A DNA stretch of 64,000 nt from Nocardia terrae (GTDB taxonomy: Bacteria; Actinomycetota; Actinomycetes; Mycobacteriales; Mycobacteriaceae). Within the stretch, counting starts at the first letter, position 1. Each line of letters starts with the position of its first letter. Where the stretch lies: positions 1,178,001 to 1,242,000 of the forward strand of contig NZ_WRPP01000001.1 of the NCBI RefSeq assembly GCF_009760405.1. The letters are read 5' to 3'. The position numbers and the translations under genes are program-made. Shown here piece after piece: positions 17,128 to 25,671 of this stretch. The notes beneath the pieces are model-generated. The model was not told where the DNA came from and made no database searches. It worked only from the letters and a program-made list of their open reading frames with translations.

Positions 17128-18506
17128 GCACGCCCGCGGTCGTCATCGCCGCGCCCGCCTCCGGGAGCGGGAAGACCACGGTCGCCACCGGATTGATCGG
17201 GGCGCTGCGCCGGGCCGGTCATCGTGTCGCACCGTTCAAGGTGGGGCCGGACTACATCGATCCCGGCTATCACGGGCTGGCCGCCGGACGTCCCGGCCGG
17301 AACCTGGACCCGGTCCTGGTCGGGGCCGAACGAGTGCTGCCGCTGTATCTGCACGGCAGCGCCGATTGCGATCTCGCGGTGGTCGAGGGCGTGATGGGCT
17401 TGTTCGACGGCCGCATCGACGAACACAACACCGAGGCGATCGCGGAGGGCTCCACCGCCCAGATCGCCGCCATGCTGGGCGCACCGGTGATCCTGGTGGT
17501 CGACGCCCGCGGCCACAGCCAGAGCCTGGCGGCTCTGCTGCACGGTTTCGCCACCTACGACAGCGGAATCCGCCTCGGCGGAGTGATTCTCAATCGGGTC
17601 GGCAGCGAACGCCACGAACAGGTGCTGCGCGCGGCGTGCGCCCGCGTCGGCCTGCCGGTCCTGGGCGCGCTGCCGCGAATGGCCGAACTGGCGGTCCCGT
17701 CAAGGCATCTCGGACTGATCCCGGCCGTCGAGCACGGTGCCGCGGCGCAAGCCGCCGTCGACGCCATGACCGATCTCGTCGCCGCCCACATCGACCTCGC
17801 CGCGGTAGCGGCCCTGGCGTTCTCGAACGCGCAAGGTCGGAGCTGGGATCCAGCGGCTGAAGTGACGGCCGAGGACTCTGGCCCCGTGGTGGCGATCGCG
17901 GGCGGCCCAGCCTTCACCTTCGGCTACGCGGAACACCGCGAACTCTTGGCCGCCGCCGGCGCGCAAGTGCGGGTGTTCGACCCGCTGCGCGATGAATTAC
18001 CCTCCGGCACAGCAGGTCTGGTCCTGCCCGGTGGTTTCCCGGAAGAGCACGCGGCCGAACTCGCCTCCAACACGGGTTTGCTCGCCACGATTGCCGACCT
18101 AGCCTCCCGCGGCCTCCCCATCCACGCCGAATGCGCGGGCCTGCTCTACCTGACCCGCACCCTCGACGGCCACCGCATGGCCGGAGTCGTCGACGCGGAC
18201 GCCGAATTCGGCCCCCGCCTCACCCTCGGCTACCGAGACGCGGTGGCGCTCACCGACTCTCCGCTCTGGAGCGCCGGTGAACGGGTTCGCGGTCACGAAT
18301 TCCACCGCACGCGACTGACCGCCCAGAACTCCACCACTCCCGCCTGGGCATGGCGCTCACCGAACGGAGACACGGTCCGGGAAGGCGCAACCCCACACCG
18401 AGTCCACGCCTCCTACCTCCACACCCACCCCGCCGGAAACCCGACCGCCATCGGCAGCTTCGTCTCCGCCGCAGCCGATTTCGCCCGCGCCCATGCCCCG
18501 GCCTGA
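17121..18506 (+). CDS. cobB: Cobyrinate/hydrogenobyrinate a,c-diamide synthase
   Basis: The 461-residue amidotransferase amidates the a and c carboxylates of (hydrogeno)cobyrinate. The N-terminal P-loop is PASGSGKTT (residues 12-20), followed by FKVGPDYIDPGYH and VVEGVMGLFDG. The C-terminal glutaminase has PGGFPEEHAAEL, Cys338 in HAECAGLLYLT, and a late His in YLHTHPAGNP. It starts at the ATG (17121) that overlaps the cobO stop and overlaps cobE by 14 bp. cobO, cobB and cobE are therefore one coupled translation unit. Confidence 0.95.
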   Translation: MVSTPAVVIAAPASGSGKTTVATGLIGALRRAGHRVAPFKVGPDYIDPGYHGLAAGRPGRNLDPVLVGAERVLPLYLHGSADCDLAVVEGVMGLFDGRIDEHNTEAIAEGSTAQIAAMLGAPVILVVDARGHSQSLAALLHGFATYDSGIRLGGVILNRVGSERHEQVLRAACARVGLPVLGALPRMAELAVPSRHLGLIPAVEHGAAAQAAVDAMTDLVAAHIDLAAVAALAFSNAQGRSWDPAAEVTAEDSGPVVAIAGGPAFTFGYAEHRELLAAAGAQVRVFDPLRDELPSGTAGLVLPGGFPEEHAAELASNTGLLATIADLASRGLPIHAECAGLLYLTRTLDGHRMAGVVDADAEFGPRLTLGYRDAVALTDSPLWSAGERVRGHEFHRTRLTAQNSTTPAWAWRSPNGDTVREGATPHRVHASYLHTHPAGNPTAIGSFVSAAADFARAHAPA

Positions 18507-18873
18507 GTTGGCGGTCGGAGTCGGACTGCGTCCTGGAACATCAGCCGACGACATCGTCGCCGCAGTAAGGGAAGTGGTAGGCGGTGCGCGAATCGTCCGT
18601 CTGGCCACGATGGAACGTCGGGCTTCGGAGCCTGGATTCATCAGTGCTGCTGAGCAATTGAGTGCGGAGATCGCAGCCTTCTCCGCCGAGGAGCTGGAAG
18701 GAGCAACGGTTCCCAATCCTTCGGGTCGGGTGGCGGCGGCGATCGGAACCTCGAGCGTTGCGGAGGCTGCGGCGATATTGGCAAGTGGCGGTGGGGAATT
18801 GGTTGTTTTGAAAAGTATCGTTTCGGGAATTGTCGTTGCTGCCGCTGCTATTCTGATGGGCGAAGAATTCTGA
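18493..18873 (+). CDS. cobE: Cobalamin biosynthesis protein CobE / CbiG C-terminal domain
   Basis: This 126-residue protein matches the small CobE/CbiG-C fold: a GVGLRPGTSADDIVAAV opening, then ATMERRASEPGFISAAEQL, FSAEELEGATVPNPSGRVAA and SSVAEAAAILASGG. The C-terminal domain of CbiG/CobE acts with the ring-contraction steps. Its free-standing form is known in aerobic-pathway bacteria, where the role is unsettled. The 14-bp overlap with cobB supports co-translation. The last 20 residues (SIVSGIVVAAAAILMGEEF) are hydrophobic. Confidence 0.82.
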   Translation: MPRPELAVGVGLRPGTSADDIVAAVREVVGGARIVRLATMERRASEPGFISAAEQLSAEIAAFSAEELEGATVPNPSGRVAAAIGTSSVAEAAAILASGGGELVVLKSIVSGIVVAAAAILMGEEF

Positions 18874-18936
18874 AAAGCTAAGTTACAACGGACATTTCGG
18901 GTTCCGTGGCGATTGTGGCGGGCGTAGAATTAGCTC

Positions 18937-20394
18937 ATGGGTTCGAAGGGGGTAACACTCGACAGCAGCGGTCTCGCCGACCTGGTGACCGCGGTTCAAT
19001 TCCTGTGCGACACGATCGGACACGGGGACTTGACCCCGTTCGCCGACGGCGAGGTCGTGGAGTTCATGCAGCAGCTCGAAACCTGCAAACGCCAACTCGC
19101 CGCACTGGATCCGAAACTGATCCTGGAAGCCTCCGAGCGGTGCTTGCCCGAGTCCACTGGCGCAGGCAAGTTGATTCCGTTCCTGCGCCAAACGCTGGGA
19201 TTGTCCGCCGCTGATGCGTCGGTGCGGGTCAAGCTCGCCCGCGAGTGTGGAGAGTTCCGTGGGTTGAACGGTCAGCTGAACCCGGCCGCTCTGCCGGTGT
19301 TGGCGGAAGCTGCTGCGGCGGGGGAGGTTTCGCGGGAACATGCCCGCAACATCGTCAAGATCATGACTCACCTGCCGTCCGATCTGCCCGCTGAGGAACG
19401 TGCCCGCACCGAGGAGCTGCTGGTGGAGAAGTCGTGTGGGGGTTTGCTGCCCGATGATCTGCCCAAGATCGGGCGCGAGATCATGGCACGGGTCGATCCT
19501 GACGGGACGGTGTTCAACACCGCCGACCGCCAGCGCAAGCGCGGCATCAAAGTCGGGCGTCCGGGTATCGATGGGATGACGTGGATCGAGGGCTACCTCA
19601 CCCCGGAGCTGCGGGCCCTGCTGGATCCGTTCCTGGCCAAGTACGCACGCCCCGGCATGTGCAACCCCGACGACGCCGAAAGCCCCAGCACCGCTAGCAA
19701 TGCCGTCATCGACTCCACAGTGCTCGACGCCGCCGCGCGCCGTGATCGCCGCGACGCGGCCCAGCGCACCCACGATGCGTTCATCGCGATGCTGCAACCC
19801 GACGTGGACATGAGCAAGCTGGGTAAGCATCGCGGGATGGCGGTGCAGACGGTGTTCGTGATGAACCTCGCTGATGTCGAACGCGGCACCGGCTACGCCA
19901 CCACCGCGTCGGGGGTGCAGGTGCCGATCGACTCGGCGTTGAAGATGGCCACCGGCACCCGCCCGGTTCTCGCCGTCCTGGATGAGCACGGCGTCCCGGT
20001 TTACCTCGCTCGCGGCAAGCGCCTCGCCTCCGGTGGACAACGCCTCGGCCTGATCGCCCGCGATCGGGGCTGCACCCACCCCGGCTGCGATATGCCTGCG
20101 AGCATGTGTGCCGCGCATCATGTGATCGATTGGGCCAAGGGCGGACCGACCGATCTGAACAATCTGGCTCTGGTGTGCGATCACCACCACGCGATGGTGA
20201 ACGACTCCGAAACCGGGTGGAAGACCGTGATGTTGGGCAAAGACTCCCCGCACGCCGGGCGGGTGGGGTGGATCGCTCCGAAATCGATCGACCCGACCCA
20301 GACTCCCCGCGTGAACGAGTCCCATCACGTTGGGGAGCGGGTCGCCTCCACCCTCGAGGCGCGGTCGCGCGAAGAGTTTTCTCGCGCGGCGTGA
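18937..20394 (+). CDS. DUF222 / HNH endonuclease domain protein (13E12 type)
   Basis: The 485-residue protein has a DUF222 region (about residues 20-330) and a C-terminal HNH nuclease-like domain (about 378-421): CTHPGCDMPASMCAAHHVIDW with zinc-type Cys/His pairs, then DLNNLALVCDHHHAMV. This is the actinobacterial 13E12 repeat family, often multi-copy and suspected to be mobile or selfish, with no proven role. The ATG is 7 nt after TAGAAT (leaderless). It opens the accessory block that separates cobE from cysG. No terminal inverted repeats or target duplications were seen at its ends. Confidence 0.88.
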   Translation: MGSKGVTLDSSGLADLVTAVQFLCDTIGHGDLTPFADGEVVEFMQQLETCKRQLAALDPKLILEASERCLPESTGAGKLIPFLRQTLGLSAADASVRVKLARECGEFRGLNGQLNPAALPVLAEAAAAGEVSREHARNIVKIMTHLPSDLPAEERARTEELLVEKSCGGLLPDDLPKIGREIMARVDPDGTVFNTADRQRKRGIKVGRPGIDGMTWIEGYLTPELRALLDPFLAKYARPGMCNPDDAESPSTASNAVIDSTVLDAAARRDRRDAAQRTHDAFIAMLQPDVDMSKLGKHRGMAVQTVFVMNLADVERGTGYATTASGVQVPIDSALKMATGTRPVLAVLDEHGVPVYLARGKRLASGGQRLGLIARDRGCTHPGCDMPASMCAAHHVIDWAKGGPTDLNNLALVCDHHHAMVNDSETGWKTVMLGKDSPHAGRVGWIAPKSIDPTQTPRVNESHHVGERVASTLEARSREEFSRAA

Positions 20395-20670
20395 ACATGT
20401 GATTCAGATGCTCGAGGCCAGGTAACCCGGGGAAAGACTTCCCGGAGTGAATGAACCAGGGCGGTTTTGCTCGACGCTCGGATGTACCGGAAGTGTGGTC
20501 GCCTCGCCTGCCCTACCGGACTTGGGCTGACGCCGAGTCGGGAGCCGTCAGCCTTCGATCCCAGCCCACGGACTGCACGGATCACGTTCCAAGACAACAA
20601 CACAAAGACCAAAACATCCAAGGCCCCCACCCTCGACACGGCCTCAATCCCCAACATGCCGTGGCCTTTT

Positions 20671-20733
20671 CGTCGAGTGGCACATTATCGAGGGGTTATG
20701 TCTGGTTCGTCCGGAGAAATGTGCCACTCGACG
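20671..20733 (+). repeat. Dispersed 63-bp hairpin element, copy 1
   Basis: A perfect 16-bp inverted repeat has arms CGTCGAGTGGCACATT (20671-20686) and AATGTGCCACTCGACG (20718-20733) around a 31-nt loop. A homologous element in the opposite orientation is at 44708-44770. Loop sequences also align (GGTTATGTCTGGTTCGTCC against GGTATTTGTCCGTTCAGTCC), so this is a shared element and not a chance terminator. It could be a miniature mobile or REP-like unit or a structured RNA. Confidence 0.8.
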
Positions 20734-20885
20734 CAAGGGTGAGGCTGGAACCGGGCAACTCGGGCATTCACCCCGGGAGGCCAACGCGGTTCGAGCCTGG
20801 AGGGGGCTGGAACCGAGCTCGGGCTCCCAACCCAGCCATCCCCTCTCCCTCCTCCAGGCATCTTTTATCTTTTCTTCTTTTATCT

Positions 20886-20914
20886 TTGGTTCTCAGTCTC
20901 GAGGTCTTTATCTT
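20886..20914 (+). promoter_or_regulatory. Probable promoter of the small membrane protein gene
   Basis: TTGGTT (20886-20891) and TATCTT (20909-20914) are spaced by 17 bp, within the pyrimidine-rich tract. The -10 ends 8 nt before the GTG at 20922, consistent with a leaderless mRNA. Confidence 0.5.
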
Positions 20915-20921
20915 TTGACGT

Positions 20922-21284
20922 GTGGCAACCCCCACCGACCTCCCCGACCGCTGGCGCACCTACCTAACCTGGTGGCGCTTCTGGGGAGCAATCGGCTTCT
21001 GCCTGACCTTCTTCCTCTCGTTCCTGATCATCAGCGACATGGAAGGCGTCCCCGCTTTCTGCGGCTGGCGCCACCCCTGCTCCCCCCTCATCCTCGGAAG
21101 CCTCGGCACCCTACCCATCTACGTCTGGGCAGCAGGCGGCGCCATCTCCTGGTACCTGGGCCGCTTCGCCCTATCCCGAGGCCGAACCCCAGCCTGGGGC
21201 ATCATCATCGGAGCCCTGGTCTTCCTCCCAGGCGTGATCCTCAGCCTGTACCTGGTAGCCGCCTACTGGTGGCCCGACGCCTGA
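20922..21284 (+). CDS. Small integral membrane protein, function unknown
   Basis: This 120-residue protein has three clear membrane segments: about residues 20-38 (WGAIGFCLTFFLSFLII), 56-78 (LILGSLGTLPIYVWAAGGAI) and 93-113 (IIIGALVFLPGVILSLYLVA). A short extracytoplasmic or cytoplasmic loop carries two Cys (FCGWRHPCSP). I recognise no family. The GTG start is supported by the promoter 8 nt upstream. Its 3' end overlaps the convergent response-regulator remnant by 22 bp. Confidence 0.6.
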   Translation: MATPTDLPDRWRTYLTWWRFWGAIGFCLTFFLSFLIISDMEGVPAFCGWRHPCSPLILGSLGTLPIYVWAAGGAISWYLGRFALSRGRTPAWGIIIGALVFLPGVILSLYLVAAYWWPDA

Positions 21285-21637
21285 TCCCGCCGCTGCGGCG
21301 ACTCAACCCGCACCAACCCCGATTGAAACGCGATCACCACCAACTGCGCCCGATTCTGAACCCCCACCTTCGACATGGCCCGCTGCACATGAGTCCGGAT
21401 CGTCAACGGGCTGACATACATCTTCTCGGCGATCTCATCGTTCGACAGCCCTTCGGCGACCATCGCAACCACCTCGCGTTCCCGCGTGGTGAGAACGTCG
21501 AACGCCTCGGTCTCCCCCATTCGGCTTTCGGGCCGAGCCAAGTAGCGGGCGATGAGGGTGCGGGTGGCCGCTGGGGAGAGGAGGGCGTCTCCGGCGGCGA
21601 TAGAGCGAATGGAGCGGAGCAGCTCTTCAGGGCCGAC
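21263..21637 (-). pseudogene. Truncated NarL/LuxR-type response regulator (receiver domain missing)
   Basis: The frame encodes the inter-domain linker (VGPEELLRSIRSIAAGDALL, then SPAATRTLIARYLA) and a full LuxR HTH (LTTREREVVAMVAEGLSNDE, then IAEKMYVSPLTIRTHVQRAM). In intact regulators this linker follows about 110 receiver residues. Here the homology begins abruptly at about 21637, right beside a terminator hairpin, with an in-frame stop further up (about 21734). No ATG or GTG precedes the linker. A TTG at 21541 or ATG at 21520 could still yield a stand-alone 84-92 residue HTH protein. Most simply a 5'-deleted gene; a small active DNA-binding protein cannot be excluded. Confidence 0.7.
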
Positions 21638-21679
21638 TCCCTGGGAGGCCGTCGGGTGTACTGCACACGCAGTACGCGG

Positions 21680-21712
21680 ACGGGCGTCGTACTGGCACGG
21701 TACGACGCCCGT
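21680..21712 (-). terminator. Terminator hairpin after the uncharacterised gene
   Basis: Perfect 12-bp arms ACGGGCGTCGTA (21680-21691) and TACGACGCCCGT (21701-21712) flank a 9-nt loop. It lies 52 bp past the stop of the minus-strand gene at 21765. There is no T-run, as is common in actinobacteria. Confidence 0.75.
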
Positions 21713-21764
21713 CCCGCTGCCTCACCGTGTGGTTGGCGCCGGCGAGGCAGCGAGTCTCAGTGCG

Positions 21765-22877
21765 TCACGGCGCGACCGAGCCCCAGTCGGCGAAGCCGGT
21801 CGGATCGTGGCGGCCCATGGTGCCGTGTTCGAACAGGCCCCAGCCCTCGGCGTCGCCGCAGCGGGCCTTGCCGACGTGGTCGATGACGCCGAACGGGATG
21901 CGCCCGGCGATGGCCGGATCGGTCAGGTCGTAGAGCTTGCTCTCGACCCAGCCGCGGCCCTTCCACTGCCCGTGCTGCCAGTCCGGGTCGCCGCCGTAGC
22001 CGCAGCCGACATTGAGCGCCATGAAGGTGCCCGCCTCGACCTCGAGCTCGAGCGGTTTGCCCTCGCCCGTGGTGAGGTCGAGTCGCACCTTGGTCGGGAT
22101 GCGGGTGCCCGGCTTGTAGGTGAGATGCACGCGCGGCCAGCCGAGCTGTTCGATCCGGCCGTCCTTCCAGATCCGGGTCGCGTCATTGAGTGTGCGGAAC
22201 CCGTTGGGTTCCTCCTGCACGATGACGATGATCGAGAACTCGTCGAACAGCAGCGGCACGTACAGCCACCAGAAGCCTTCGGACGGTTCGGAAGCCAGCC
22301 GGCCCGGGTGATCGGATTCGCCGACCGGGCGGATGCCCCATGACCGGTCGCGGGTGCCGCACCACGCGGACGGGTCCACCGCGATGTCGGTGCCGTCGAC
22401 ATTCAGTGTGCCCGACCAGGTTCCGACCTGCGCGAAGCGCTGCGCGTCGATGATGGGCCGGTGCACGCCGGTGAGAATGGTGTGCGGCTGCTCGGCGACC
22501 GCCGGGAACGAGCCTTCCCAGGTGAGATCGAAGGACAGATCGTCGTGTTCGCACAGCACGCGGATCTTCCGCAGCGGCTCGACGATCTCGATGCGGTAGC
22601 CGCCGACCTTGGGTTCCAGCCCGCGCTCGACCAGCGCGTCGGAGAACCGCACGGCCCGCTGGGTGTCGCCGCGGCGCACGGTCGCGAACGCGTCGGTCAC
22701 CCCCAGGTTCGGGTACACGCCGAAACCGGTCACCAGGAAGGTGTCGCTGCCCTTGTCCAGCGCGTTGAAATAGTTGCGGTCGTAGAAGTTCCGATCACTG
22801 GTCCCGACCCGCGACATGGACAGCGGGGTCTGATGGATCGGGTATTCGTCGAGCGAGTTGATCTGATTCTGCGTCAT
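21765..22877 (-). CDS. Uncharacterised 370-residue protein (DUF7064/7065-like)
   Basis: The protein is soluble, with no signal peptide. Conserved-looking segments include GSDTFLVTGFGVYPNLGVTD, WCGTRDRSWGIRPVG, FWWLYVPLLFDEFSIIVIV and GTFMALNVGCGYGGDPDW. The beta-rich pattern resembles actinobacterial/proteobacterial proteins that pair with aminoglycoside-phosphotransferase-like kinases in lipid or steroid catabolic regions; the link is from family memory. It is 3 bp from the end of the phosphotransferase gene, so the two are one operon. A KstR-type site lies upstream of that operon. Confidence 0.75.
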   Translation of the reverse strand: MTQNQINSLDEYPIHQTPLSMSRVGTSDRNFYDRNYFNALDKGSDTFLVTGFGVYPNLGVTDAFATVRRGDTQRAVRFSDALVERGLEPKVGGYRIEIVEPLRKIRVLCEHDDLSFDLTWEGSFPAVAEQPHTILTGVHRPIIDAQRFAQVGTWSGTLNVDGTDIAVDPSAWCGTRDRSWGIRPVGESDHPGRLASEPSEGFWWLYVPLLFDEFSIIVIVQEEPNGFRTLNDATRIWKDGRIEQLGWPRVHLTYKPGTRIPTKVRLDLTTGEGKPLELEVEAGTFMALNVGCGYGGDPDWQHGQWKGRGWVESKLYDLTDPAIAGRIPFGVIDHVGKARCGDAEGWGLFEHGTMGRHDPTGFADWGSVAP

Positions 22878-22880
22878 CTC

Positions 22881-24017
22881 TCAATCCCACGAGTAGGTGC
22901 CGTCGAGCATGGCTTCCAGTAGTTGCCGGTGCATCACGTAGTCGTCGCGATCGTCGTTGTCGGGGGCCTCGCCGAAGTGGATCATCCGCCGCCGGATGCG
23001 GGCCATCACGATGCCGTGGCGCAGTGCGGCGTACATGAGGTACCAGTCCATATCGCGCGGCGCGTGCCCGCTGGCCTCCTCGTAGAGCTTCTCCACATCC
23101 GCGCGCCGCATGTAGTCGGCCAGCCCCGGCTGGTCGAAGCGGGTGGCGATGTCCTGGAAGAAGCGGTGGATGAGGATGGTCCAGGCCACGTCGAGTTCGC
23201 GCGGCCCGATGGCGGCCATCTCCCAGTCCAGCACCGCGACCGGATCGAACTCGTCGAACATGACATTGCCCGGCCGGGCGTCGCCCCAGTTCAGCACGTC
23301 GGGCCCGGTCTCGGTGGGGAAGTGCTGTTCGAGCCATTCGAAGGCGCGCTCCAGCAGCGGGATCCGGTAGCCGTCGCGTGCGAGCGCCCAGTCGTACCAC
23401 GCCTTCTGGGCCTCGAAGTGCCGGCGCAGCGCCGAACCTTCGCCCGCGAGCATCGGGAACCGTTGTGCCGGATCCGGAATCGAGTGCACCTTGGCCATGA
23501 TCTCGACGGTCCGCCGGGTCACGTCGTAGCGCTGTTCGGGTGTGGCGTCGTGCAGCCAGCCGACGAACACGTACGGCGGATTGTCCTCGGGCACACGGCC
23601 GTTCACGCGCCGCATGACGAAGAACGGCGCGCCCAGCACATTGTCGGTGCCGGTCTCGAGCCAGCACAGCGGCGGCACCGGCAGATCGGTGGCTTCGGCG
23701 ACACCGGCGATCACCGCGAACTGTGTTGCCAGATCATAGTTCTCGAACACCGGGAAGGAGTCCGCGTCCGGCGCGAGCCGGGCGACGAAGGAGCCGCCCG
23801 CCGGTTCGCCGTGTTCGGTCCATTCGGCGTCGAACAGCAGCGTGGTGCTGGACATGCCGCCCGCCTGCGGTCGGGTGATCGAGGTGACCCGCGGCTGCTC
23901 ATCGGCTTCGACCTTGGTCCCGAGCCACTGCGCGAGTTCGTCCGCGAGTTCGTCGAGGTTCTGGCCGGAGACGGTGAGTTCCATCCGCTGATTGGGATCG
24001 GCATTGGCCGAAGTCAT
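22881..24017 (-). CDS. Phosphotransferase (APH / choline kinase fold)
   Basis: This 378-residue kinase-fold protein has the Brenner-type catalytic loop LNWGDARPGNVMFD, with catalytic Asp and Asn, and the metal-binding segment VAVLDWEMAAIGPRELDVAW. The N-lobe has GGMSSTTLLFDAEW as the nucleotide-binding strand-turn-strand. Similar proteins in actinobacteria phosphorylate small hydroxylated metabolites or are linked to acyl-CoA and steroid degradation; the substrate is unknown. GGGAGGA precedes the ATG at 24017. It is first in a two-gene operon, with a KstR-type operator 101 bp upstream. Confidence 0.82.
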   Translation of the reverse strand: MTSANADPNQRMELTVSGQNLDELADELAQWLGTKVEADEQPRVTSITRPQAGGMSSTTLLFDAEWTEHGEPAGGSFVARLAPDADSFPVFENYDLATQFAVIAGVAEATDLPVPPLCWLETGTDNVLGAPFFVMRRVNGRVPEDNPPYVFVGWLHDATPEQRYDVTRRTVEIMAKVHSIPDPAQRFPMLAGEGSALRRHFEAQKAWYDWALARDGYRIPLLERAFEWLEQHFPTETGPDVLNWGDARPGNVMFDEFDPVAVLDWEMAAIGPRELDVAWTILIHRFFQDIATRFDQPGLADYMRRADVEKLYEEASGHAPRDMDWYLMYAALRHGIVMARIRRRMIHFGEAPDNDDRDDYVMHRQLLEAMLDGTYSWD

Positions 24018-24117
24018 GAGTGTCCTCCCTGCACGGGTAAAGCGGCGCGTGTGCCCGGGACTACCGGGTGCGGGCTAGGAGCCGGTGTGGTAAGCCCGGG
24101 CGGCACGTTGGGTGAAA

Positions 24118-24131
24118 TGTAACGCGTTCTA
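24118..24131. promoter_or_regulatory. KstR-type operator candidate (with the 24018-24318 divergent intergenic region)
   Basis: TGTAACGCGTTCTA (reverse TAGAACGCGTTACA) matches the published KstR consensus TnnAACnnGTTnnA at every defined position. It lies in the 301-bp gap between the divergent phosphotransferase and DoxX-like genes. Apart from this site and a promoter for the DoxX-like gene (TAGGCT, 24307-24312), I see only an imperfect palindrome near 24167-24180. A closely similar site is at 29825-29838. Confidence 0.6.
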
Positions 24132-24318
24132 AATGCTGCCGTAAGGGGATCGGGGAGACCCGTTTCACCAGTACCGGTGACCGGGATGCGGGTTGGTCGC
24201 TCAGGGTCGGTCGTGCTGACACGTACGTCTCGAGAAGTAGTTCCTAGCAGGCATATTCCGGGTCGGCTCAGGGTTGTCACCGAAGCGCCGCGACGCCCGC
24301 CGTTCCTAGGCTCGGTAG

Positions 24319-25671
24319 GTGCAGACAATCGATACCGTCGTCGTAGGAGCAGACGAACAACAACCAGCGGCCCGATCGTGGAATCCCGTCGGCCGCATTC
24401 TCTTCCGCTTCGGATTCCTGTACTTCGGACTTTTCTGCGTCTTCTACCCACAACCCTTGTGGGCCTTCCTGGGGCCGCTCGCGCACTGGCTGCCTGATGA
24501 CTGGTTCCGCACCTGGCTGGACATGTCGACGCCGCTGGTGAAATGGGTGGGGCACACCTTCTTCGGGGTCGATGTGGTGCTCCACGACTCCGGCAGCGGT
24601 GATCAGCGGATCCTCTGGATGCTGGTGTTCACCATCCTGCTCGTCGCGGTGCTCGGCACCGTCGTGTGGAGTGTCCTGGACCGTGCCCGCCCCGACTATC
24701 GTCGCCTCTCGGCCTGGTTCCTGCTCTTCATCCGCCTGTGTCTGGCGGGCCAGATGCTGGGATACGGCTTCGCCAAGCTGATTCCGAACCAGATGCCGCA
24801 ACCCGCACTGTCCACCCTGTTCACCCTATACGGCGATTTCGCGCCCATGGGCGTGCTGTGGAATCAGGTGGGCGTGTCACCGGTGTACGAGAGTCTGCTC
24901 GGCGCTGCCGAAGTCACCGGTGGTCTGTTGCTCCTGCTGCCCCGCACGCAGCTCGCGGGTGTGCTGTTGAGCCTGGTGAGCATGGCGCAGGTCTGGATCC
25001 TGAACATGACCTTCGACGTGCCTGTGAAGCTGCTCTCGTTCCATCTGATGCTGCTGTGCCTGGTGCTGCTGGCGCCCGAGCTGCCGCGTCTCACCGCCGT
25101 GCTGACGGGCCGGGCCGCCGGACCCGCGGCCACCCCGCAACCGTTCCGCTCTCGCCGGGCGATCCGGATCGCGGCCGCGGCGCAGGTGCTGCTGGCCGTC
25201 TGGATGTCGGCAGGCGATCTGTGGCAAGGCTGGCGCGGCTGGCACGACTACGGTCCGGGCAGTGCCAAATCCGAGCTGTACGGCGTCTGGTCGGTCGCCG
25301 ACTTCACCCGTGACGGCCAGTCGGTGCCGCCTCTGCTCACCGATGAGACTCGCTGGCGGCGGCTGATTTTCGAGGTTCCCAAGGTCGCGGCCGTGCAGGG
25401 GATGGACGACGAGATGACGGTGGTCGGCACCCGGTTCGACACCGGCGCACACCGATTGGTGCTGCGCGCACCCCAGGCCACGACCGATCTGGCGGAGTTC
25501 ACCTACGAGCAGCCGACATCGAAGCGTCTGGTGCTCACCGGTCGACTGAACGGTCATCAGGTGACCATCGCGTTCGATCAGGTCGATCTCGACAGCCTCC
25601 CGATCCGGCAGAGTCGTGGACTGCACCTCATCCAGGAGAACGCCAACTGGGGCAAGATCATGGACTACTGA
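24319..25671 (+). CDS. DoxX-like membrane protein with C-terminal soluble domain
   Basis: The 450-residue protein has about seven to eight membrane segments in its first 300 residues. Among them is a DoxX-like bundle: LCLAGQMLGYGFAKLIP, LLGAAEVTGGLLLLLP and LAGVLLSLVSMAQVWILNM. After the last helix, about 150 residues (SELYGVWSVADFTRDGQSV onward) form a beta-rich domain predicted to face the outside. DoxX-like proteins often associate with redox or thiol systems; the role here is unknown. The GTG start is 7 nt after TAGGCT. Its last 14 bp overlap the convergent hydrolase gene. Confidence 0.72.
   Translation: MQTIDTVVVGADEQQPAARSWNPVGRILFRFGFLYFGLFCVFYPQPLWAFLGPLAHWLPDDWFRTWLDMSTPLVKWVGHTFFGVDVVLHDSGSGDQRILWMLVFTILLVAVLGTVVWSVLDRARPDYRRLSAWFLLFIRLCLAGQMLGYGFAKLIPNQMPQPALSTLFTLYGDFAPMGVLWNQVGVSPVYESLLGAAEVTGGLLLLLPRTQLAGVLLSLVSMAQVWILNMTFDVPVKLLSFHLMLLCLVLLAPELPRLTAVLTGRAAGPAATPQPFRSRRAIRIAAAAQVLLAVWMSAGDLWQGWRGWHDYGPGSAKSELYGVWSVADFTRDGQSVPPLLTDETRWRRLIFEVPKVAAVQGMDDEMTVVGTRFDTGAHRLVLRAPQATTDLAEFTYEQPTSKRLVLTGRLNGHQVTIAFDQVDLDSLPIRQSRGLHLIQENANWGKIMDY

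Larger units (their letters stand above)
20395..20921. other. Non-coding stretch with hairpins and a pyrimidine-rich tract
   Basis: This 527-bp gap holds no convincing gene. A weak hairpin (20427-20445, arms CCGGGGAA/TTCCCGG with a bulge) follows the HNH gene and may end it. A lower-GC patch at about 20585-20620 is A-rich. The 63-bp hairpin element is at 20671-20733. A T/C-rich tract with repeated ATCTTTT runs from about 20865 to 20917 and includes a promoter-like pair. Confidence 0.6.

Noticed and set aside
18937..20394. Group II intron or intein in the HNH gene
   Set aside because: The HNH domain is in the standard C-terminal place of DUF222 proteins, and no intron domain V-like stem or intein splice motifs were seen.
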